Shown: piece by piece, positions 1 to 7,305 of the stretch
How positions within the stretch are numbered: position 1 is the stretch's first letter
Layout of the letters: every line of letters starts with the position of its first letter
Source: Psychrobacter sp. UBA5136
GTDB taxonomy: Bacteria > Pseudomonadota > Gammaproteobacteria > Pseudomonadales > Moraxellaceae
NCBI RefSeq assembly: GCF_002414005.1
Contig: NZ_DHYG01000043.1
Location: 1 to 64,000, forward strand
DNA: 64,000 nucleotides
Direction of reading: 5' to 3'
The notes under the pieces: model-generated
What the model saw: the letters and a program-made list of their open reading frames with translations, nothing else
The model's database searches: none
Told to the model about the DNA's origin: nothing
Made by a program: the position numbers and the translations under genes

Positions 1-88
1 GATTGACGGCAGTGGTCAGTTAGATTCACTCTATTAGTAAACAAATTTAATGTTACGTTGTAGATGTCACTAAATTATCAATAGAGAT

Positions 89-105
89 GTTAAGAAAGTG
101 TGAAG
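89..105 (-). promoter_or_regulatory. Possible PmrA/QseB-type box at the left edge
   Basis: The plus strand reads GTTAAG-AAAGT-GTGAAG. This is one mismatch from the GTTAAG-N5-GTTAAG box seen upstream of dgkA and eptA, in the same orientation. It would serve a minus-strand gene starting near or beyond the left edge, which cannot be seen. Confidence 0.35.
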
Positions 106-145
106 ATGCAACTATTTAGATCTATTAAAATTTCTATGTATGAGT

Positions 146-1801
146 TTAAAAGATCAAAGTTATACAAAGTCCTCGATTATCATGTAAGTTTAAAATCTCA
201 GAATTAGAGTCCTTCATAAAGACATCGATACCTGCCTGCTCACAGATTGATTTAACAATAGAGAGCCCAAGTCCTGTACCTTCTATTTCCTGTGATTGCT
301 TACTTGCGCTATCTGATCTTGAAGCGCTTATACTATTGTTAAGTTTACTGTCGCTAAATTGATCAGCTGCACTAATCACTTGATTAAGCCGTATAAAGGG
401 TTCAAAAGCTTTCTCATAATCACTAGGGTCAATGCCTGCGCCTGAATCTATGATCTGTAATACTAATTTGTTATCTAGCGTCTTGGATATATCATTTAAT
501 TTCCCAGATTGAATCACATGTGAGCCAAAATTATATTGAGCATTTAAAGCCGATTTATCCAAACTGCCTGAGTTTTGCTCAAGTTGATAGAGTTTAACCA
601 TGACTTGACCATTATCTAGCGTATAAATAATAGCGTTTTGAATCAGGTTTTTTATGAGCATTAATAATGATGTCTCATCTATCTTTACTTTGCTACTTGA
701 CTGTAAGTCGACAGTTAGTTCGATGTTCTTATTATCAGCAATAGGAATGAGTAACCCTATGACTTGTTCGATAATAGATTTAACATTGGTTGCTGTTGTC
801 TCGGTACCAAGCTCGGTATTGATATTACCAGCACGAGCGAGCGTTAATAATTGCTCAACCAAACTTTGATTACGCCTCAAGCGAATAGCCAGTTTATCGA
901 GGCCTTCCGACATAACGTTATCATTACTAATACGCTGTAATCGTTGTAATTGTAGTGAGATGGCAGTCAGCGGCGAGCGCAGTTCATGGGCAGCATCAGC
1001 GATAAAGCGTTGCTGACGTTCAATACTAATTTTGACTATAGCCAATAATCTATTTAACGATTCGGCTAGTGGCAGCAATTCAGAGGGCAGTCTACCAATC
1101 GATAAAGGACTTAGGTCATTCTCATTACGTGCGCTTATCTCATGATGCAATTGACGCACAGGTTTCATCATGCGCCACATGATAAAAGGCAGTAAAAGCA
1201 GTAATAATGCTATACCGATAATAAGGGGTAAAAAAGACTGTAAGGCACTAGCTTTGGCTAAATCATCCTGTAAATCTGTCTGTTGGCGCAAAATTAGAGC
1301 CACTTCTTCATCAGTATCTAAAGACTCAATCTTGACATCATTTCTATAGGTTCGCCAAGAATGACCGTCAATGTTTTGATCGCTTATCCCTTGTGGAACG
1401 CTATTTACTAATGCCAACGGTATAGGTTCTGAGTAATCATGCTCATCATCGCTTTGAACGTTCTGATAATCTTCTACCCCGTTATTGAGTGAGGCGGAGA
1501 GTATGACTATATCAACGGTGATCGCACCATCATCGTCATCGGTATCAAAGTGAATGTTGCTGCGGGCATGCTCGTCACTGTATGAATAAGCAGCATTATT
1601 ATTTAAACCACTAATATTAAGCGACTGCTCTAATAAGGCAGCAGTATTTTTTAAGTTATCATCCTGAAAGTCATTTATCTCGTTATAGCTGTACCAAAAT
1701 CCATAACCACCAGCCACTATTGCCAGTAGTAATAATGACACAACAGACCAAAAGATAAGTTGGAACTGTAATGAGTTAAAGGGCTTACGAAATTTAGGCA
1801 T
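146..1801 (-). CDS. Sensor histidine kinase, QseC/PmrB-like
   Basis: Inner-membrane sensor kinase that would phosphorylate the response regulator encoded just upstream. There is an N-terminal membrane helix, a periplasmic sensor of about 150 residues that is strikingly rich in Asp/Glu (a DTDDDDG run among others), a second helix, and a HAMP-like linker. The H-box AHELRSPLTA has its His near residue 272. The N-box NLIQNAIIY and the G-boxes DSGAGID and GTGLGLS follow. I chose the ATG at 1801, which overlaps the regulator stop by 8 bases, as in coupled translation; an upstream start at 1831 would lengthen the overlap. The acidic sensor suggests a cation ligand, but this is inference. Confidence 0.9.
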   Translation of the reverse strand: MPKFRKPFNSLQFQLIFWSVVSLLLLAIVAGGYGFWYSYNEINDFQDDNLKNTAALLEQSLNISGLNNNAAYSYSDEHARSNIHFDTDDDDGAITVDIVILSASLNNGVEDYQNVQSDDEHDYSEPIPLALVNSVPQGISDQNIDGHSWRTYRNDVKIESLDTDEEVALILRQQTDLQDDLAKASALQSFLPLIIGIALLLLLLPFIMWRMMKPVRQLHHEISARNENDLSPLSIGRLPSELLPLAESLNRLLAIVKISIERQQRFIADAAHELRSPLTAISLQLQRLQRISNDNVMSEGLDKLAIRLRRNQSLVEQLLTLARAGNINTELGTETTATNVKSIIEQVIGLLIPIADNKNIELTVDLQSSSKVKIDETSLLMLIKNLIQNAIIYTLDNGQVMVKLYQLEQNSGSLDKSALNAQYNFGSHVIQSGKLNDISKTLDNKLVLQIIDSGAGIDPSDYEKAFEPFIRLNQVISAADQFSDSKLNNSISASRSDSASKQSQEIEGTGLGLSIVKSICEQAGIDVFMKDSNSEILNLHDNRGLCITLIF

Positions 1802-2453
1802 TGCTGATATACCATCCAAGGCCACGAACATTTTTGATTCTATCTTGTCCGACCTTTTTGCGTAAACTATGAATCAAAAACTCAATGGCGTTACTTTCAA
1901 CTTCGCCGCCCCAGCCATATAACGAATCCTCAAGCTCATTTTTGGACATGACTTTTTCAGGCGATAGCATAAAGGTAGTGAGAAGCATGTACTCCTTTGC
2001 GGTTAAATCGATAGGGCTACCATCCATCATGACCCGTTTGTGCGCGGTATCTAAACTTAAATTGCCAACCGTCACTTGATTATCAGCCTTGCCTTGGGCA
2101 CGGCGAATAAGTACTCTCATGCGTGCAAAGACTTCTCCTAACTCAAAAGGCTTGACGACATAATCATCAGCCCCTGAGTCTAAGCCTGCAATTCTATCTT
2201 TTAATTGATCACGCGCGGTGAGTATCAACACTGGTGTTTCAATCTTGGCATCGCGAATAGCAGTCAACACGCCCATGCCATCAACTTCTGGAAGACCTAA
2301 GTCTAATAAGATGATGTCATAAGGTTGCACCCTTAATGTCAGTATGGCTTGACGACCGTCTTTGACCCAATCAACCGTATAAGCCTCATCTTGCAAGGCT
2401 TCGCTCAGACTCTCGCCAATCATCAAGTCATCTTCGACTACCAATACGCGCAT
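1794..2453 (-). CDS. OmpR-family response regulator, QseB/PmrA-like
   Basis: DNA-binding response regulator of 219 residues. The receiver domain has the acidic pair at residues 8-9 and phospho-acceptor Asp51 in LLDLGLPEVDG, with Lys in the VKPF loop. A C-terminal winged helix ends in VRGLGWYIS. It is translationally coupled to the kinase downstream. AAGGA lies six bases before the ATG, but only 23 bases of native upstream sequence remain before an IS5-family insertion. The original promoter has therefore been moved about 840 bp away or replaced. Its likely targets are the PepSY genes or the polymyxin-type boxes nearby (inference). Confidence 0.92.
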   Translation of the reverse strand: MRVLVVEDDLMIGESLSEALQDEAYTVDWVKDGRQAILTLRVQPYDIILLDLGLPEVDGMGVLTAIRDAKIETPVLILTARDQLKDRIAGLDSGADDYVVKPFELGEVFARMRVLIRRAQGKADNQVTVGNLSLDTAHKRVMMDGSPIDLTAKEYMLLTTFMLSPEKVMSKNELEDSLYGWGGEVESNAIEFLIHSLRKKVGQDRIKNVRGLGWYISNA

Positions 2454-2486
2454 GGGATATCCTTATTATGTGACTAGGGCGTGTCC

Positions 2487-3026
2487 TCAATTCATCTTGC
2501 AATGAATGATAGTACACGCCAGATAAAGCATTGACTTAAAATTACGAGCCAACTTCTCATAGCGGGTGGCTATACTACGGAAGTGCTTGAGTCTCGCAAA
2601 CATATTTTCTACTAAATGGCGCAGTTTGTATAAATAGCTATCAAACTCTGGATTAGGCTGTTTGGCATTTTTCCTTTTAGGGATGACAGGCACCATATCG
2701 TGGGTACGGGCTTTGTCTCTGATGGCTTCTGAGTCATAGCCTTTATCAGCGATAAAGTAATCAGCTTGACCAATCATGTCAATCAATTCACCTGCAACTT
2801 GACTGTCGTGGACGTCACCCCCAGTGATTTTAAAATGGAGCGGATATCCATCGGCATCACAGGATAGGTGTATCTTTGTAGTTGCGCCGCCACGGCTTCG
2901 TCCAATTGCTCGATCTTCACCACGCCGAGCTCCACTTGCATGCTGGTGACACCGTATATGACTTCCGTCGATGAATACCCATTCCGTATCAACTTCTTTT
3001 CGTAGGCTAAAAAAAAATTCTCCCAT
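2487..3026 (-). CDS. IS5-family transposase, downstream frame (orfB, DDE domain)
   Basis: Catalytic half of the transposase, with the DDE triad visible: Asp in VFIDGSH, Asp in ADKGYDS and Glu in VENMFARLKHFR. It joins orfA by slippage on the T9 run at 3009-3017, where both frames read Phe codons. The frame starts at ATG 3026 but is probably mostly translated as the fusion. No stop or damage is seen inside the domain, so the element may still be active. Confidence 0.88.
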   Translation of the reverse strand: MGEFFFSLRKEVDTEWVFIDGSHIRCHQHASGARRGEDRAIGRSRGGATTKIHLSCDADGYPLHFKITGGDVHDSQVAGELIDMIGQADYFIADKGYDSEAIRDKARTHDMVPVIPKRKNAKQPNPEFDSYLYKLRHLVENMFARLKHFRSIATRYEKLARNFKSMLYLACTIIHCKMN

Positions 3027-3238
3027 AAACCAGTTTTCGACCAGCGGTTGAAACGACTATAGGCTGTTTTCCAAGAACACAACTCTTTAGGTATGTCACG
3101 CCAAGGCGCACCTGTGCGTAGTTTCCACAGTATGGCTTCCATGACCTCTCGACTGTTTTGAGTTTGATAGCAGCCATGCTGTGTCATTGTTGATTGCAAT
3201 TGATCCCAAAGCGTATCTGTTAGTACTGTTCTTGCCAT
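2783..3238 (-). CDS. IS5-family transposase, upstream frame (orfA)
   Basis: N-terminal part of the IS transposase, starting MARTVLTDTLWDQL; an earlier start at 3256 is possible. It contains the helix-turn-helix-like region of IS5 transposases (WKLRTGAPWRDIPKE, YSRFNRW). After residues WENFFLAY the frame leaves the conserved transposase sequence, which continues in the overlapping frame. The crossover coincides with a run of nine T on the coding strand (positions 3009-3017), a typical slippage site. The frame beyond it is probably only partly used. Functional transposase needs the frameshift product. Confidence 0.85.
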   Translation of the reverse strand: MARTVLTDTLWDQLQSTMTQHGCYQTQNSREVMEAILWKLRTGAPWRDIPKELCSWKTAYSRFNRWSKTGLWENFFLAYEKKLIRNGYSSTEVIYGVTSMQVELGVVKIEQLDEAVAAQLQRYTYPVMPMDIRSILKSLGVTSTTVKLQVN

Positions 3239-3373
3239 AACTTGTATTTCTCGCATCGACTCAGTAGATGCGGTATTGTAACTATTATTTATGCCTTATC
3301 CAATTGAAGACACGCCCTAGTAGGATTAAAAAATATTTATCTATAGTGACACTTTTTATAGCGTCCTCAAACT

Positions 3374-3410
3374 AAAAAGCTCTAATCGATACTAGTGTAC
3401 AGAGTAGAGC
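3374..3410 (-). terminator. Rho-independent terminator after the first PepSY gene
   Basis: On the minus strand GCTCTA...TAGAGC (3405-3410 pairing with 3379-3384) is followed by five U residues (3378-3374). It sits 36 bases after the PepSY stop, so that gene is separated from the response regulator downstream. Confidence 0.6.
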
Positions 3411-3445
3411 CGTTGTTAAGCTATATTCAACCAAGTTTTAAAATA

Positions 3446-4015
3446 TTAATCATCATCTAACTGACTGCTGACAACCTGACCATTCATGCTATCGATTATC
3501 AGTTTATTTATGTCCATCCCTTTAGCTATTTCAATCTCATAAGCGGGTATACCGTTATCAAAATCAAACTCTGCTTCAGTAATTTTGCCACCAACACTTT
3601 GCGTTGCTTTTTGCATGGCTTGGGTTAGGGTTATTTGGGCTTGCCTCATAGCGTTATATTCTGCTAAGTCGTCTTGATCTATTTTTTCCTGCTTAGATTT
3701 TAGAACTTTGCCGCTACTGGCGTCAATTTTTACTTCATGCTCCACTCCATCATTGATAAGCTTGATTTCATACTCGCCACTTGCCATATAATCGTTTTGG
3801 TCAAACTCAGCGCTAATTAAGTCTCCTTTGACTGTTTTTTGTGCAATAGCGACGGCTTGCTCTAGACTGATTTTACTCTGTGCTATCGCGACTGCGTCAC
3901 TCGTCTTTGCGCCTGAAATAGCAGGTATTTGACCTGAGGCAACAGCGAGAGTACCAATACCTAGAACGCTAAGAGCAATAAGTAGGGATTTGCTTAGGGT
4001 TGATAGTTTTTTCAT
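3446..4015 (-). CDS. Secreted PepSY-domain protein (copy 1)
   Basis: Periplasmic protein of 189 residues with a signal peptide (MKKLSTLSKSLLIALSVLGIG) and two PepSY repeats. Each repeat runs from an ISLEQAVAIAQ- or ITLTQAMQKAT-type helix into a YEIKL/YEIEI strand and the GKVLKS/GQVVSS turn. I chose ATG 4015 because GGAGT precedes it at good spacing; an upstream start at 4042 has none. PepSY modules are thought to be inhibitory or ligand-binding, with no fixed reaction. A paralogue lies at 6438-7034. It diverges from mntP and shares a promoter motif with the paralogue. Confidence 0.88.
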   Translation of the reverse strand: MKKLSTLSKSLLIALSVLGIGTLAVASGQIPAISGAKTSDAVAIAQSKISLEQAVAIAQKTVKGDLISAEFDQNDYMASGEYEIKLINDGVEHEVKIDASSGKVLKSKQEKIDQDDLAEYNAMRQAQITLTQAMQKATQSVGGKITEAEFDFDNGIPAYEIEIAKGMDINKLIIDSMNGQVVSSQLDDD

Positions 4016-4089
4016 CGTGTTTACTCCGTATTTAAGGTTCATGTCTGACGACTCATTATCAAAGTTGTCAGAAGTGTCGATATGAGTCC

Positions 4090-4095
4090 ATCATA
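4090..4095 (-). promoter_or_regulatory. Candidate -10 of PepSY copy 1
   Basis: TATGAT on the minus strand. It lies 21 bases downstream of the CTTAT-N6-CTAAG motif. The same spacing to a -10-like hexamer is found at the second PepSY gene. Confidence 0.45.
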
Positions 4096-4116
4096 CAAAA
4101 CAAGACATAGAAGAAG

Positions 4117-4132
4117 CTTAGCGTAGAATAAG
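4117..4132 (-). promoter_or_regulatory. Shared operator-like motif between PepSY copy 1 and mntP
   Basis: On the PepSY coding strand the motif reads CTTATTCTACGCTAAG, a CTTAT/CTAAG direct repeat with an 11-bp period. A near-identical copy occurs at 7138-7153 in front of the second PepSY gene. On the other side it ends 29 bases before a TATAAT (4162-4167) of mntP, so it could act on both promoters. The spacing resembles PmrA/QseB boxes. Confidence 0.55.
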
Positions 4133-4211
4133 CGTTCAGTTAGCTACTCATATTTTTGGGCTATAATGCTGTTGCTCTTTCGATAATCCTTATACAGAGT
4201 AATATTTTATT

Positions 4212-4757
4212 ATGTTTGAGATACTATTATTGGCGTTAGCACTCGCTGCGGATGCGTTTGCGGCTGCAATCGGTCTTGGCTCGACACATAGAAGCGATGG
4301 TAAGTCGCAGTTTATAAAAATGGCGTTACTCATTGGATTATACTTCGGTGTTGCTCAGGGGGTGATGCCGCTAATTGGTTATGCGCTTGGCTCTACTATG
4401 CTCGGTTGGTTTGCGGAATGGGCTGCTTGGATTGCTTTTATCATACTAGTGGCTCTTGGGATTAAGATGCTTTATGAGTCGTGTTCGGTTAGTGACGATA
4501 CTCGGATCAATGTAAGTCATAAAACCTTGCTGTCATTGGCTATAGCGACTAGTCTCGATGCGATGGCAGCGGGCTTTACGTTAAACCTGTTGGTAGTTAA
4601 TGCTTATGCTGCCTGTTTAATCATCGCATTGACGACCGCTATTTTAAGTGTTTTAGGGGCTTATATAGGACGCCAGTCAGGAACATGGCTCGGCAGTTGG
4701 GCAGAAGCTTTGGGCGGTTTAGTGCTGATAGCGATTGGTGTGAAGATGGTTATTTGA
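4212..4757 (+). CDS. mntP: Manganese efflux pump MntP
   Basis: Inner-membrane exporter of Mn2+, 181 residues with about six helices, matching the family length. The two duplicated halves carry the expected Asp-containing motifs, ADAFAAAIGLG near residue 14 and SLDAMAAGFTL near residue 118. A TATAAT lies at 4162-4167 with a poor -35, which suggests activator control. No yybP-ykoY (Mn) riboswitch is evident in the short leader. It diverges from a PepSY gene across a shared motif, and its 3' end overlaps the convergent PAP2 gene by 39 bases. Confidence 0.93.
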   Translation: MFEILLLALALAADAFAAAIGLGSTHRSDGKSQFIKMALLIGLYFGVAQGVMPLIGYALGSTMLGWFAEWAAWIAFIILVALGIKMLYESCSVSDDTRINVSHKTLLSLAIATSLDAMAAGFTLNLLVVNAYAACLIIALTTAILSVLGAYIGRQSGTWLGSWAEALGGLVLIAIGVKMVI

Positions 4758-5483
4758 AGCATAATTATGCTCTGTTCTCTTAAAAAACACGCTGGCCAGC
4801 GCACAAGCTATAGTCAAAGACACCAACATCGATACTAAGGTATGACTAAAAAAATGATCACCAAACATCATTTTATATAGGCCCATTGTCCAGCCTAATA
4901 CGGTTACGATTTCAAATATTCGATAGCGATACTTATAAAGAGTAGGTAAAAATGCTAAGCCATACAAAGAAAATCCTGCGCTGGCATGAGCTGCTGGAAA
5001 ACATTTTGTATCGGTTTTAGCAAGCATATTTTGCCATAGATTAAGATAAGGTAGATCCCCGCCAAAAAGCGTTAGATGATTAGGACAGCTCACATGAGTA
5101 ACGCTTTTTAATAGCGCGATAGTAGAAGGCACCACAATAAGAACAATAAGTAAGTAACTTATTTCACGAATTGAGAAGGGCACAATAAATTTACTTGTTT
5201 TATTGTTATCGATGATAGAGGCGATATTTGAAGATTGTCTGTATTTGATAACCAATACGGATATTAAATAGAGAGCCAACAAGATTAATAATGCTTTAGG
5301 ACCATCATAAAAAATAAAAGCGTAAGGCTGTTCGCCTTTTTCTATCAGCCACTGACCATTATTATAGAAAAACTCACTAATACGAATATCAAATTGGCTA
5401 TGCTCAAAGGTTAGAGCGGCAATAATTGTTAAGCAAAAAAGCTTAAGCCATATCCAGTTAGTTGGGTTATCTTCTAAAATCAT
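4719..5483 (-). CDS. PAP2-family membrane phosphatase
   Basis: Inner-membrane phosphatase of 254 residues with about six helices. The PAP2 signatures are KSVTHVSCP (motif 1), CFPAAHASAGF (motif 2, catalytic His) and GDHFFSHTLVSML (motif 3; the first residue of the usual SR pair differs). It follows dgkA by 48 bases in the same direction, so the pair probably recycles lipid intermediates such as diacylglycerol, phosphatidic acid or undecaprenyl phosphate. LpxE/LpxT-like action on lipid A is possible. The substrate cannot be read from sequence. Confidence 0.85.
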   Translation of the reverse strand: MILEDNPTNWIWLKLFCLTIIAALTFEHSQFDIRISEFFYNNGQWLIEKGEQPYAFIFYDGPKALLILLALYLISVLVIKYRQSSNIASIIDNNKTSKFIVPFSIREISYLLIVLIVVPSTIALLKSVTHVSCPNHLTLFGGDLPYLNLWQNMLAKTDTKCFPAAHASAGFSLYGLAFLPTLYKYRYRIFEIVTVLGWTMGLYKMMFGDHFFSHTLVSMLVSLTIACALASVFFKRTEHNYASNNHLHTNRYQH

Positions 5484-5531
5484 GAAAATACCTTACTCAA
5501 TGTATTAAATTGCTAAAAATTTAAGCACTTT

Positions 5532-6005
5532 TTAAAATAAAAGATTAGATAACGCCATGCACCACAAAACGAACAATAGTAATAATGCCAAAAATTGCGC
5601 GGCAGAACCCACGTCCTTGGCTATTTTAGCGAGGGGATGATGATCCGTTGAAGTATGATCGACGCTCGCTTCAATACCCGTATTAATAAGCTCCACAATG
5701 AGGGATAAGAATGAAGCAATCACAAGCACCATTTTGGCGCTGACGTTAAAAGGCATAAATATAATGACCGTGAACAATAAGAGATTGAGCCAGATAACTT
5801 GCCTAAAGGCCGCTTCAAACTTATAAGCCGCTTTAAAACCATCTATAGAATACCCCGTAGCTTTTACAATACGGGCTAACCCTTTTTTACCTTTAACCTC
5901 ATTTGCAAAACTATCCGCTACAAAAGTATCATCAGATACAGGCTGATTTTTATAATCAAGATTTGTATGTTCGTGGCTCAGAGCAGTAGTCTTGGAATTA
6001 TTCAT
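5532..6005 (-). CDS. dgkA: Diacylglycerol kinase DgkA with N-terminal extension
   Basis: Small integral membrane kinase that phosphorylates diacylglycerol to phosphatidic acid. The core runs from GLARIVKATGYSIDGFKAAY through ELINTGIEASVDH, the conserved catalytic Glu/Asn region, to the last helix. An unconserved cytoplasmic extension of about 40 residues makes it 157 rather than about 120 residues. Diacylglycerol is the by-product of EptA, encoded 4.5 kb away, and both genes carry a CTTAAC-N5-CTTAAC box about 60 bp before the start. This links DgkA to recycling after lipid A modification. Confidence 0.92.
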   Translation of the reverse strand: MNNSKTTALSHEHTNLDYKNQPVSDDTFVADSFANEVKGKKGLARIVKATGYSIDGFKAAYKFEAAFRQVIWLNLLLFTVIIFMPFNVSAKMVLVIASFLSLIVELINTGIEASVDHTSTDHHPLAKIAKDVGSAAQFLALLLLFVLWCMALSNLLF

Positions 6006-6069
6006 ATCGATAGCTTAGTATTTATTAAGATTAGAATAGCTGGCAGGTCTTAATGATATTACAGTGCAT

Positions 6070-6086
6070 GTTAAGATCGCGTTAAG
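6070..6086 (-). promoter_or_regulatory. PmrA-type box upstream of dgkA
   Basis: CTTAAC-N5-CTTAAC on the dgkA strand, 64 bases before the dgkA start. It is identical in half-sites, spacing and orientation to the eptA box. The known PmrA box is a CTTAA-type direct repeat with an 11-bp period. Confidence 0.65.
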
Positions 6087-6108
6087 ATGAATTTCATATA
6101 ATAAGAAG

Positions 6109-6151
6109 CAGTAGCGAATACCGAGTTTGATTAAGGTATTGGCTACTACTG
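6109..6151. repeat. Hairpin related to the PepSY terminator
   Basis: An imperfect stem CAGTAGCGAATACC / GGTATTGGCTACTACTG encloses a 12-base loop. There is no U tract on either strand. It shares the GGTATTGGCTACT arm with the hairpin at 6356-6396, so the two look like copies of one small element. Confidence 0.5.
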
Positions 6152-6270
6152 ACTATTGAAGTTACAGTGAAAATAAGAAAAAGTGCAATCACCGATATAT
6201 TTATTGTTGTAATGATCCCAGTGTAGGAGGGCACTGGTTAGCACTTGGGTATCAGTATGTGCTTGGAGCT

Positions 6271-6287
6271 GTTAAGGAAGCGTTAAG
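6271..6287 (-). promoter_or_regulatory. Second PmrA-type box between PepSY copy 2 and dgkA
   Basis: CTTAAC-N5-CTTAAC on the minus strand, exact in both half-sites. It lies 265 bases before dgkA and downstream of the PepSY terminator. It may be a distal dgkA site or mark an undetected short transcript. Confidence 0.5.
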
Positions 6288-6349
6288 ATAAAAAATATTT
6301 ATAAAATTATTTGGAAAGGGCAATATTAATATCAAAATTCAATATATAC

Positions 6350-6396
6350 AAAAAAGCAATAGCCGACACCTTGTTTATCAAGGTATTGGCTACTGC
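6350..6396 (-). terminator. Rho-independent terminator of PepSY copy 2
   Basis: On the minus strand a long stem GCAGTAGCCAATACCTTG / CAAGGTGTCGGCTATTGC is followed by six U residues (6355-6350). It sits about 40 bases past the PepSY stop. Confidence 0.8.
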
Positions 6397-6437
6397 ATCC
6401 TATTAATGAAGAGTTAGTATTTAGCTTTGCTTACTTT

Positions 6438-7034
6438 TTAGCCATCATCCTCCATATCAACTTGGCTGCTTAGAACCTTGCCAGTATTGGCATCTATGCT
6501 CACATCATATATCTGATTGTCTTTGACAACTTCGATGTCATATAAGGCTTGACCTTTTTCAAGCTCGAACTCAACACCGATGACTTTACCATTTACGCTT
6601 TGAGTGGCTTTTTGCATAGCACTAGTTAGCGTAACTTTGGCTTGCATCAGCGCTCTATATTCAGCCATGTCTTCTTTATCTAACTTCTCTTTTTCAGTCT
6701 CGATGACTTTGCCAGTATTGGCGTCGATCTTGACCTCGTAAGCCGTACCGTTTGATACAAACTCAACTTCATACTCGCCCGTTACAGCACCGTTGCCATT
6801 ATCATCATCGTCGTCATAATCGAATTCTGCGCTGATTAGATCACCTTTAGCATTCTGTTTAGCTATATCGATTGCTTGCGTTAAGCTGATCTTACTTTGC
6901 ATAGCGCTGACAGCTTCACTTGATCCAGTTACGGCTTTGGTATTAGCAGCAGGGGCGGCGATAGCGGTTGCACCTACGCCTGCAATAGTAAGGGCGATGA
7001 TTGCTGATTTGGTTAGCGTTGATAAGTTTTTCAT
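6438..7034 (-). CDS. Secreted PepSY-domain protein (copy 2)
   Basis: Paralogue of the protein at 3446-4015, 198 residues. A signal peptide starts MKNLSTLTKSAII and two PepSY repeats end in GKVIETEKEK and GKVLSSQV. An acidic insert, DYDDDDDNGNG, sits in the first repeat. ATG 7034 is chosen because AAGGA lies at good distance; the earlier start at 7043 does not fit. It diverges from a CorA-family transporter, just as copy 1 diverges from mntP, and has the same upstream motif and -10 spacing. A cation-related role is an inference from this symmetry. Confidence 0.88.
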   Translation of the reverse strand: MKNLSTLTKSAIIALTIAGVGATAIAAPAANTKAVTGSSEAVSAMQSKISLTQAIDIAKQNAKGDLISAEFDYDDDDDNGNGAVTGEYEVEFVSNGTAYEVKIDANTGKVIETEKEKLDKEDMAEYRALMQAKVTLTSAMQKATQSVNGKVIGVEFELEKGQALYDIEVVKDNQIYDVSIDANTGKVLSSQVDMEDDG

Positions 7035-7110
7035 GAGAGTCATCCTTTGTATTAATCAATTTCTGACACACCATTAGTGGTTTTGCCAGCTACCTTGTGG
7101 GTATGAATCT

Positions 7111-7116
7111 ATAATA
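7111..7116 (-). promoter_or_regulatory. Candidate -10 of PepSY copy 2
   Basis: TATTAT on the minus strand, exactly 21 bases from the CTTAT/CTAAG motif, as at PepSY copy 1. Confidence 0.45.
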
Positions 7117-7137
7117 CGAGAGACGACATAGGGGAAA

Positions 7138-7153
7138 CTTAGCGGAAAATAAG
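7138..7153 (-). promoter_or_regulatory. Shared operator-like motif between PepSY copy 2 and the CorA-like gene
   Basis: On the PepSY coding strand the motif reads CTTATTTTCCGCTAAG, matching 14 of 16 positions with the copy at 4117-4132. It starts 103 bases upstream of the ATG (101 at the other gene). On the plus side a TATAAT (7173-7178) for the CorA-like gene follows 19 bases later. Confidence 0.55.
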
Positions 7154-7305
7154 AGTTTGATTAGCGAGTAGATATAATAAATATTGCTTAATTTTCTGAG
7201 TTAAATCACTATTAAAAGACTATTAAACGTTTAACATAGCTAATATTTGTTCTAGATATCAAGTTTACTAAATTTTGATTAAAGGAGTTTCTATAGGGGG
7301 AAGGG

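Larger units (their letters stand above)
2477..3317 (-). mobile_element. IS5-family (IS427-like) insertion sequence, apparently complete
   Basis: The element of about 841 bp is bounded by 16-bp imperfect inverted repeats, GGGCGTGTCCTCAATT on the left and the complement of GGGCGTGTCTTCAATT on the right, with one mismatch. Both ends abut TA, within CTAG on each side, consistent with a short target duplication. Two overlapping transposase frames lie on the minus strand. It is inserted between the terminator of the upstream PepSY gene and the response-regulator start. Confidence 0.93.
6006..6437. other. Intergenic region with regulatory boxes and hairpins
   Basis: This 432-bp stretch has no convincing gene. 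It holds two PmrA-type boxes (6070-6086 and 6271-6287), a hairpin at 6109-6151 and a related terminator hairpin at 6356-6396. Between 6152 and 6270 I see nothing else. Confidence 0.6.

Noticed and set aside
4043..4211. A Mn riboswitch (yybP-ykoY type) upstream of mntP.
   Set aside because: The leader after the -10 is about 40 bases, too short for that riboswitch, and its conserved elements are not visible.
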